The notes under the pieces were generated by a model that made no database searches, had not been told where the DNA came from, and saw only the letters and a program-made list of their open reading frames with translations. The translations under genes and the position numbers were made by a program. Shown here one piece after another: positions 1-4,422 of a DNA stretch of 6,419 nucleotides (the first letter of the stretch is position 1; each line of letters begins with the position of its first letter). This stretch comes from Clostridia bacterium (GTDB lineage: Bacteria; Bacillota; Clostridia; Lachnospirales; CAG-274), in contig JAUNPM010000094.1 in assembly GCA_030536675.1 (NCBI GenBank), positions 1 to 6,419 on the forward strand, in the 5' to 3' direction.

Positions 1-812
1 ACAACGATTACGACAATATTAACAATATTAAAACAATAAATGACAATGCAGGCATAAAGCCCGTTAAGGTCGACCGTGAGATAATAGAACTTATAACGGC
101 GGGAAAGGATGCTTACGAAAAAACAAACGGCACAGTAAACATAGCTCTTGGATCCGTGCTTAAAATTTGGCACAATTACAGAGAAAATGCACTTAATAAC
201 GGTGTTTACGCTGTCCCCTCAACAGAAGAGCTTTCAGAAGCAAATAAACATACGGATATTAACTCCGTTATTGTCGATGAAGAAAATTCAACGGTATATA
301 TTTCCGATAAATATACATCAATTGATGTCGGAGCAATAGCAAAGGGCTATTCAGCCGATTATGCTGCGGATTTTTTAAGAAACAACGGCATAGATTCCGC
401 TCTTATTAATTTGGGAGGCAATGTAATAGGTATAAACGGAAAGAATAAGGCTGATTGGACAATAGGTGTTACATCACCCGATTCACCCGATGAATATACA
501 GACAAAATAATTATAGAAAACGAATCTGCTGTATCAAGCGGGAATTACCAACGCTACTATGAATATAACGGAACAAGATACCACCACATTATTGACGGAA
601 AAACACTTTTCCCTGCACAAAACAACAAGGGTATTACAGTAATTTCTTCAAGCTCTCTGGAGGGCGATATATTTTCAACGGCACTTTTCATTCTCCCCTA
701 TGATGAGGGTAAAAAACTTGCCGAAGAGAATAATATAAACGCTCTTTGGATCAGCACAGACGGAAATACTTACAAAACAGCAGGATTTACGGATCACGAG
801 AAAAACAATTAA
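1..812 (+). CDS. apbE: FAD:protein FMN transferase (ApbE family), 5'-truncated by the window edge
   Basis: ApbE proteins use Mg2+ and FAD to attach FMN covalently to a Thr or Ser of partner proteins such as Rnf/Nqr subunits, normally on the outer face of the membrane. The frame is open from base 3 and 269 residues are visible before TAA at 810-812. The family is usually about 330-350 residues, so roughly the first 70-80, including any lipoprotein signal, lie outside the window. Visible blocks, numbered from base 3: YEKTNGTVNIALGSVLKIW near residues 39-55, DVGAIAKGYSAD near 108-119, NLGGNVIG near 136-143, SSGNYQRYY near 178-186, and HHIIDGKTLFPA near 194-205, where many homologues have HxIDPxTGxPA. 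The Mg2+-binding D and T lie in GDIFSTALF (D222, T226). The ATG/TTG codons near base 150 are internal, because homology continues upstream of them. The substrate cannot be inferred, since no Rnf/Nqr gene is visible. Confidence 0.93.
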   Translation, partial: NDYDNINNIKTINDNAGIKPVKVDREIIELITAGKDAYEKTNGTVNIALGSVLKIWHNYRENALNNGVYAVPSTEELSEANKHTDINSVIVDEENSTVYISDKYTSIDVGAIAKGYSADYAADFLRNNGIDSALINLGGNVIGINGKNKADWTIGVTSPDSPDEYTDKIIIENESAVSSGNYQRYYEYNGTRYHHIIDGKTLFPAQNNKGITVISSSSLEGDIFSTALFILPYDEGKKLAEENNINALWISTDGNTYKTAGFTDHEKNN

Positions 813-831
813 AAAACTAATTTTTAAACAA

Positions 832-864
832 AAAAATAACGGGCCCACCAAACCCGTTATTTTT
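832..864 (+). terminator. Rho-independent terminator of apbE
   Basis: A perfect 12-bp stem pairs 832-843 (AAAAATAACGGG) with 853-864 (CCCGTTATTTTT) around a 9-nt loop. The 3' arm itself ends in a U-run. It begins 19 bp after the apbE stop codon, so it closes that transcript. The A-run on the 5' arm means it could also stop leftward transcription. Confidence 0.9.
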
Positions 865-1067
865 GTATACAAGAGGTCAAAGCTCATTTTGCTTAACCGC
901 ACAAAGCACCAATGCGGCACAACATATAAATAAAAGCACAGAGGAAGGAGTTTTATTTACAAAGTATAAATGTTGTAAAAGTAAAAAGGGGTATTTTTAA
1001 AATTTAAATATAAATTTAAAAATCGATCACGATCCGAACAACGCACATACGGATCGTAAAAAGGGTT
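865..1067. other. Gene-free spacer downstream of apbE
   Basis: I see no credible coding sequence on either strand. A purine-rich AGGAAGGAG at about 942-950 resembles a ribosome binding site, but no start codon with an open frame follows it. The nearest ATG, at 969, is stopped two codons later. Other marks are a short TTGTATACAA palindrome just after the terminator, a weak CCGCA/TGCGG pair (898-902/913-917), and a very A/T-rich stretch around 990-1022. The spacer separates the ends of two convergent units, apbE and rpsT. Confidence 0.6.
1029..1057. repeat. 8-bp perfect inverted repeat
   Basis: ACGATCCG (1029-1036) pairs with CGGATCGT (1050-1057) across a 13-nt loop. Read on the minus strand it follows the rpsT terminator and is followed, after a few bases, by GATCGATTTTT. 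It could therefore act as a backup terminator or as the 3' end of a leftward small RNA. The gap between the stem and the T-run makes it a poor terminator by itself. Confidence 0.5.
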
Positions 1068-1108
1068 AAAAAAGCAAAATGAGGCGTCGAAGCCATAGCT
1101 TCAACGCC
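1068..1108 (-). terminator. Rho-independent terminator downstream of rpsT
   Basis: Read leftward, GGCGTTGAAGC (1108-1098) pairs with GCTTCGACGCC (1093-1083) around the 4-nt loop TATG. The 11-bp stem is complete if one U-G wobble is allowed. That wobble pairs only in the minus-strand RNA, because the plus-strand copy has a C/A mismatch, so leftward use is indicated. The stem is followed by TCATTTTGC and six Ts (1073-1068). It lies about 66 bp past the rpsT stop codon. Confidence 0.85.
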
Positions 1109-1116
1109 CTTGTATG
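1068..1116 (-). ncRNA. Candidate very short terminated RNA downstream of rpsT
   Basis: A near-consensus leftward promoter at 1122-1150 should start RNA near base 1115. Only about 7-8 nt later the strong hairpin at 1108-1083 begins, followed by its U-tract ending near 1068. The predicted product is about 45-48 nt and almost entirely hairpin. Readthrough would reach the second inverted repeat at 1057-1029. No leftward gene downstream would otherwise explain the promoter. Promoter and hairpin are seen in the sequence; the RNA itself is inferred. The hairpin may simply be the rpsT terminator with an incidental promoter in front of it. Confidence 0.3.
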
Positions 1117-1121
1117 AGTAT

Positions 1122-1150
1122 AGTATACTCAATTTATTAACATTTGTCAA
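1122..1150 (-). promoter_or_regulatory. Near-consensus sigma-A promoter between rpsT and its terminator
   Basis: On the minus strand TTGACA (1150-1145) is followed by exactly 17 bp and then TATACT (1127-1122), matching the TTGACA-17-TATAAT consensus at 11 of 12 positions. It lies 25-53 bp beyond the rpsT stop codon and points away from the gene. The -10 box sits inside a perfect palindrome, GAGTATA-G-TATACTC (1116-1130), so a TATACT also reads rightward at 1124-1129, though with no good rightward -35. Confidence 0.65.
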
Positions 1151-1174
1151 TACATATTTTAAAATTTTTTAAAA

Positions 1175-1438
1175 TTATGCCATTTTATTTACAAGCTTAG
1201 TAAGTCTTGACTTCTTTCTTGAAGCATTGTTCTTGTGAAGAATACCCTTAGTGCAAGCCATATCGATAGCTTTAACAGCATTTCTCAATGCTTCTGCTGC
1301 TGCAGCCTTATCTCCTGCATTAACAGCAGTGATAACCTTCTTCATAGCAGTCTTAGTTGCTGAAGCAACCATCTTATTTCTTAAAGTTTTCTTGTTTATA
1401 ACTAAAATTCTCTTTTTAGCAGACTTAATATTTGCCAT
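1175..1438 (-). CDS. rpsT: 30S ribosomal protein S20 (bS20)
   Basis: S20 is a primary 16S rRNA-binding protein of the small subunit that forms a three-helix bundle. The 87-residue product has the normal family length and composition. It opens with [10 protein letters not shown], continues through a Lys/Arg/Ala-rich helical body ([20 protein letters not shown]), and ends with the conserved [18 protein letters not shown] block near residues 68-85, which supplies many rRNA contacts. The ATG is preceded by AGGAGG with an 8-nt spacer. The gene is monocistronic: it has its own promoter (1563-1591), a leader of about 118 nt, and a terminator at 1068-1108. It is transcribed divergently from gpr. Nothing in the protein is unusual. 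Confidence 0.97.
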   Translation of the reverse strand: MANIKSAKKRILVINKKTLRNKMVASATKTAMKKVITAVNAGDKAAAAEALRNAVKAIDMACTKGILHKNNASRKKSRLTKLVNKMA

Positions 1439-1521
1439 TGAAATTTCCTCCTGAAAAAATACAATACTATATACGTTTCACAATTTATTTTATCAAATGC
1501 AATTTGAACTTAGAGGGGTTT

Positions 1522-1543
1522 AAAAAATGCAGAACGACTGCAT
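1522..1543 (-). promoter_or_regulatory. Hairpin plus U-run in the rpsT leader (possible attenuator)
   Basis: In the leftward rpsT transcript, ATGCAG (1543-1538) pairs with CTGCAT (1532-1527) around a 5-nt loop and is followed directly by a T-run (1526-1522). It begins about 13 nt after the predicted start site and about 85 nt before the rpsT start codon. The form is that of a small intrinsic terminator, but the stem is only 6 bp. S20 represses its own mRNA in Escherichia coli, so leader control is plausible, but I see no clear antiterminator partner. Confidence 0.4.
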
Positions 1544-1562
1544 CAACAAATCACACTAAATT

Positions 1563-1591
1563 ATTATATCTTATTTTATATGACTTGTCAA
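1563..1591 (-). promoter_or_regulatory. Sigma-A promoter of rpsT
   Basis: The minus strand has TTGACA (1591-1586), a 17-bp spacer, and TATAAT (1568-1563), a perfect match to the vegetative consensus as expected for a ribosomal protein gene. The start site should fall near 1556, giving a leader of about 118 nt to the ATG at 1438. Its -35 box touches the candidate -35 box of the divergent gpr promoter at 1592. Confidence 0.9.
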
Positions 1592-1621
1592 TGAATATTT
1601 TTACTTTTTTTATTAAAACTA
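1592..1621 (+). promoter_or_regulatory. Candidate sigma F/G-type forespore promoter of gpr
   Basis: TGAATA (1592-1597) matches the sigma G -35 consensus TGMATA exactly. After 17 bp comes AAAACTA (1615-1621), which matches 5 of 7 positions of the -10 consensus CATWMTA. In Bacillus subtilis gpr is transcribed in the forespore by sigma F and sigma G, so this class is expected here. The predicted leader is about 28 nt, leaving room for the AGGAG at 1644-1648. No vegetative promoter of comparable quality is seen on this strand. Confidence 0.5.
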
Positions 1622-1656
1622 TTACTGATATAAATATATAAAAAGGAGATGAGCAA

Positions 1657-2631
1657 ATGAAGTTCTCACCCTATACCGATCTGGCGCTTGAAACAGCGGA
1701 AAACATATGCAGATCCGCCTCTGCTGAAGGGGTCAGTATGAAAACGGAAAAGCCAAACCTCAAAAACACAACAATAACCTCCGTAAACATAACAAGCCAA
1801 AAAGGCGCCGAAACAATGGGAAAGCCCTGCGGAACCTATATTACGCTTGAAAGCAGCTATATAAAAGAAAATGACATTGAAGCCCACGAAGAACTTATTT
1901 CCATATTGAGTAAATACATTAAATCTCTCTGCCCTAAAAACACAAAAACAACTCTTGTAATAGGTCTGGGAAATTATCAGGTAACTCCCGATGCCTTGGG
2001 TCCCAAGGTAGTTGACAAGGTACTTGTAACAAGGCATATTAAAGAGTCTGTTCCTCAGGATATAAATAACTCCGTTTCCTCCGTTGCCGCTCTTGCCCCC
2101 GGTGTAATGGGTATGACAGGCATTGAAACCGTAGAGGTCGTAAAGGGAGTTACCGATCACGTAAAGCCCGACCTTGTAATAGCCGTTGACGCACTTGCCG
2201 CCAGAAAGGTTTCAAGGGTAAATTCCACAATTCAGCTTTCGGACACGGGAGTAGCTCCCGGAGCAGGTGTTGGGAACAAACGCAAAACCATAGATAAAGA
2301 AACTCTGGGTGTTCCCGTTATTGCCATAGGCGTTCCTACAGTTGTAGATGCCGCCACAATGGCAAATGATACAATAGAGCGGGTCATTGAAGCCCTTTTA
2401 AGTGAAAGCAAAAAGGGCAGCAGCTTTTATAATATGCTTAAAGACACGGCAGAAGAAGAAAAATACAGCCTTATAAGAGAAGTTCTCGATCCCTATGCGG
2501 AGAATATGTTTGTAACTCCCAAAGAAGTTGACGCAGTTATGGAAAACCTTGTAAACATAATTTCAAACAGCATAAATATAGCCCTTCATCCGGGAATAGA
2601 ACCCAATGATATAAACCGCTATAAATTTTGA
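1657..2631 (+). CDS. gpr: Germination protease GPR (SASP endopeptidase)
   Basis: GPR is made as a zymogen in the forespore and at germination cleaves the DNA-protecting small acid-soluble spore proteins, supplying amino acids for outgrowth. The product has 324 residues. The self-cleavage motif is visible as PYTD|LALET, so processing is expected after Asp8; Bacillus GPR is cut at an equivalent TD|LA after about 15-16 residues. The core includes LVIGLGNYQVTPDALGP (about 100-116), ALAPGVMGMTGIET (145-158), VIAVDALAAR (174-183), SDTGVAPGAGVGN (195-207) and IGVPTVVDAATM (224-235). D112 and D178 fit the two essential aspartates, D127 and D193 of the Bacillus megaterium enzyme, with the same 66-residue spacing. 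The start is fixed by AGGAG with an 8-nt spacer. The chain is shorter than the roughly 370-residue Bacillus form, which I believe is usual in Clostridia. It is monocistronic, and spoIIP, a frequent neighbour, is not adjacent. Confidence 0.96.
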   Translation: MKFSPYTDLALETAENICRSASAEGVSMKTEKPNLKNTTITSVNITSQKGAETMGKPCGTYITLESSYIKENDIEAHEELISILSKYIKSLCPKNTKTTLVIGLGNYQVTPDALGPKVVDKVLVTRHIKESVPQDINNSVSSVAALAPGVMGMTGIETVEVVKGVTDHVKPDLVIAVDALAARKVSRVNSTIQLSDTGVAPGAGVGNKRKTIDKETLGVPVIAIGVPTVVDAATMANDTIERVIEALLSESKKGSSFYNMLKDTAEEEKYSLIREVLDPYAENMFVTPKEVDAVMENLVNIISNSINIALHPGIEPNDINRYKF

Positions 2632-2650
2632 TATTCCCCCTAATAAAAAC

Positions 2651-2685
2651 GACTTTGCCCCATTCTTTAAAGGCAAAGTCATTTT
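2651..2685. terminator. Shared terminator between convergent gpr and the MATE gene
   Basis: GACTTTGCC (2651-2659) pairs with GGCAAAGTC (2672-2680), a perfect 9-bp stem with a 12-nt loop. Rightward it is followed by ATTTTATATT; leftward by GTTTTTATTA. It lies 20 bp after the gpr stop and 12 bp after the MATE stop, so it can serve both genes. The leftward tail is the better U-tract. Confidence 0.85.
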
Positions 2686-2691
2686 ATATTA

Positions 2692-4065
2692 TCAGGCATT
2701 TATTTTCTTATTCTCATTTTTAAGCTCTCTCAGCACAGGTATCTGCAAAACCACAGCAAGACAAAATGTCAATATGTCAGAGAACATTTGACACATTTCT
2801 ATTCCAAGCAATCCCATAAACATAGGCAAAATGATTACTAGGGGAATAAATATCAATCCCTGCCTTGACACAGCTAAAATTGTGGCTCTTACAGGCTTTC
2901 TTATTGTCTGCAAAAGCATATTTGAAAGAACAATAAAGCTGTTTAAGGGAAATACAATGCACTGGTATCTTAAAGTTGCCGCAGCTATTTCCCCCACCTC
3001 TTCACCGTTTCCGAAAGAATTTACAATTTCAGGAGCAAAAATAACTCCAATCACAGATACAAATATCAAAAACACAAAGGCAAATTTAACACAAAACCAA
3101 AAAGCCTTTAAAACTCTTTTAGTAAGCCCTGCACCATAGTTAAAACCACATACGGGCTGAAATCCCTGTCCGAAGCCAATTATTGCAGAGTTTGCAAACA
3201 TAGCAATTTTTGACACTACTGCCATAGCGGCAATAGCAACCTCTCCATAGGGCTTTGCAGCAAAGTTAAGACAAATTGTTGCAACGCTTGCTATTCCCTG
3301 TCTGCAAAGGGAGGGAGAACCTCCCGCAATTATTTCTCTGTAAAAATAAAATGAGGGCTTAAAATTTCTTATTCTTATTTTAATGGCACTGCTTCTGAAT
3401 ATTCCTCCTATCAAAAGAAGGAAACTTATAAACTGGCTTACTATGGTTGCCACAGCCGCACCCGTAACACCCATATTAAATTTAAATATAAGTATAGGGT
3501 CAAGAACAATATTAATTACCGCACCTGTTGTAATACCTACCATTGCAAAAAATGCAGAACCCTGAAATCTAAGCTGATTGTTTAGAACAAGAGAAGCCAC
3601 CATATAGGGAGAGCCGATCAATATATACTTCATATACTCCATTGCCTTTGGCAGTATAAGCTCCGTAGAGCCTAATGCCCAAGCTAAAGGCTCCAGAAAA
3701 ACAAGTCCCAATATCATAAGCACAAAGCCCAATATAAGGGCACTGAAAAAGCCAATGCTAGCCATATTTTCAGCTAATTCGTTTTCCTTGCTCCCCAATT
3801 TTCTTGATATGTAATTACTGCACCCGTGTCCAAAGAAAAAGCCTATAGCCTGTATTATAGCCATAAGAGGAAAAACTACACCCACAGCACCGGTTGCTAT
3901 AACACTGTCACTGCTTCTTCCCAGGAAAAAGGTATCAGCCATATTATAAAAAGACGAAACAAGCATACTTATTATTGTTGGCACAGCTAACTTACACACA
4001 AGCTTTTCAACAGGCGTTTCAGTCATCCATTTAAGTTTTTCATCATTTGTCATTTGCTTACTCAT
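2692..4065 (-). CDS. MATE-family multidrug/cation efflux transporter
   Basis: MATE proteins are 12-helix membrane antiporters that expel cationic drugs or metabolites in exchange for Na+ or H+. The 457-residue product has the standard length and two-lobed layout. Family features are the amphipathic N-terminus followed by LAVPTIISMLVSSFYNMADTFF in helix 1 (about 26-47), a GHGCSNYISRKLG loop (79-91), LRFQGSAFFAMVGITTGAVINIVLDPILIF (165-194), the second-lobe start REIIAGGSPSLCRQ (243-256), and IIGFGQGFQPVCGFNYGAG (295-313). It ends in a short polar lysine-rich tail. The pattern is closest to the NorM/DinF/MepA-like group; substrate and coupling ion cannot be read from the sequence. The ATG is served by GGAGGAG (minus strand, 4081-4075) with a 9-nt spacer. 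No convincing promoter lies between this site and the hairpin cluster that begins only 33 bp upstream of the start, so transcription must start inside or beyond those repeats. Confidence 0.94.
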   Translation of the reverse strand: MSKQMTNDEKLKWMTETPVEKLVCKLAVPTIISMLVSSFYNMADTFFLGRSSDSVIATGAVGVVFPLMAIIQAIGFFFGHGCSNYISRKLGSKENELAENMASIGFFSALILGFVLMILGLVFLEPLAWALGSTELILPKAMEYMKYILIGSPYMVASLVLNNQLRFQGSAFFAMVGITTGAVINIVLDPILIFKFNMGVTGAAVATIVSQFISFLLLIGGIFRSSAIKIRIRNFKPSFYFYREIIAGGSPSLCRQGIASVATICLNFAAKPYGEVAIAAMAVVSKIAMFANSAIIGFGQGFQPVCGFNYGAGLTKRVLKAFWFCVKFAFVFLIFVSVIGVIFAPEIVNSFGNGEEVGEIAAATLRYQCIVFPLNSFIVLSNMLLQTIRKPVRATILAVSRQGLIFIPLVIILPMFMGLLGIEMCQMFSDILTFCLAVVLQIPVLRELKNENKKINA

Positions 4066-4098
4066 TGACCTTCACTCCTCCGACTTAAAAATTTCAAA

Positions 4099-4122
4099 AG
4101 CGGTGCAATATGCACCGCCCTG
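4099..4122. repeat. 24-bp palindromic direct repeat, left copy
   Basis: This is an exact copy of 4351-4374, offset by 252 bp. Its core GCGGTGCA-ATA-TGCACCGC forms an 8-bp stem with a 3-nt loop. It lies 33 bp upstream of the MATE start codon and has no U-run on either side, so it does not look like a terminator. Confidence 0.9.
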
Positions 4123-4261
4123 CGTGTCGATAAAGTCGACACGCTTGCAAGAAATGCTTGCATTTCTTGCAGTATGCTAAGGTGGGGACCAGCCGTGTAG
4201 TTTGCGTTCTTGCTATGCAAGTACACAAACTAGTCCCCGTCCTCGGTCGGGCAAAGCTCGA

Positions 4262-4370
4262 CCTGCGGATTTAAGTCTGCGACACTTTTTAAATTACGGT
4301 GTCGAAAGAAATTCAATTTTTCTTAAAAAGTTTAGTTTATTGACAGTCTGAGCGGTGCAATATGCACCGC
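4262..4370 (+). repeat. Modular interspersed repeat, copy 1
   Basis: Its order on the plus strand is a 22-bp block at 4262-4283 (TGCGGATTTAAGTCTGC core), 51 bp of A/T-rich spacer, GTTTATTGACAGTCTGA (4335-4351), then a perfect hairpin (4352-4370). The same order on the minus strand is found at 6406-6295. The 22-bp blocks differ at one base, the 17-bp blocks are identical, and the spacers are 51 and 50 bp. Parts of the spacers also look alike (ATTCAATTTTTCTTA here, ATTCGAATTTTTTATA there). The hairpin sequences are unrelated. Confidence 0.75.
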
Positions 4371-4374
4371 CCTG
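4351..4374. repeat. 24-bp palindromic direct repeat, right copy
   Basis: This is identical over 24 bp to 4099-4122. It directly follows the conserved GTTTATTGACAGTCTGA block at 4335-4351, sharing the last A. It lies 48 bp past the RNase J stop codon and is the first strong hairpin a leftward transcript would meet, but there is no U-tract after it. Confidence 0.9.
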
Positions 4375-4422
4375 ACCTTCAATAAATTTAATAATTAAAA
4401 ATATTAATTTCAATTCCGCCGA

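Larger units (their letters stand above)
4099..4374. repeat. Hairpin-dense intergenic patch bracketed by identical palindromes
   Basis: This patch has no plausible gene and at least six inverted repeats in a row. They are 4100-4107/4111-4118 (8 bp, loop ATA), 4122-4130/4136-4144 (GCGTGTCGA/TCGACACGC, 9 bp), 4146-4156/4161-4171 (11 bp, loop CTTG), and a compound one, with GGGGAC 4184-4189 pairing GTCCCC 4233-4238, TAGTTTG 4198-4204 pairing CAAACTA 4226-4232, and an inner CTTGC/GCAAG 4209-4221. Next come 4245-4252/4256-4263 (8 bp with one G-T pair, loop AAA) and CGACAC/GTGTCG 4280-4285/4299-4304. The first palindrome recurs exactly at the far end. It fits a mosaic of short intergenic palindromic repeats; a structured RNA is an alternative. 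Confidence 0.75.

Noticed and set aside
156..812. apbE as a complete 218-residue gene starting at base 156
   Set aside because: The same frame is open to base 3, and the residues upstream match the family (YEKTNGTVNIALGS). No ribosome binding site precedes base 156, so the gene is cut by the window edge.
675..920. 81-codon open frame on the minus strand
   Set aside because: It overlaps the 3' end of apbE in antisense, runs through the apbE terminator, and its product is a low-complexity hydrophobic string with no ribosome binding site.
1432..1641. 69-codon open frame on the plus strand across the rpsT-gpr gap
   Set aside because: It lies over the rpsT leader and promoter, has no ribosome binding site, and reads as translated A/T-rich regulatory DNA.
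1666..2160. 164-codon open frame on the minus strand
   Set aside because: It lies wholly antisense to the well-supported gpr coding sequence and its Cys/Phe/Tyr-rich product resembles no family.
4099..4374. CRISPR array
   Set aside because: Only two copies of a 24-bp palindrome lie 252 bp apart, the sequence between them is itself full of hairpins rather than unique spacers, and no cas gene is present.
4066..4381. TGACCTTCA at 4066-4074 and 4373-4381 as a 9-bp target-site duplication
   Set aside because: The left copy is separated from the left palindrome by the MATE ribosome binding site and other unrelated sequence, and a 9-bp match within about 350 bp is not rare by chance.
4066..4422. 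Riboswitch controlling the MATE gene (guanidine, preQ1, xanthine or yybP-ykoY type)
   Set aside because: I could not recognise the conserved core of any known class on the minus strand, and the palindromes recur elsewhere in the window as repeats. A covariance-model search would settle it.
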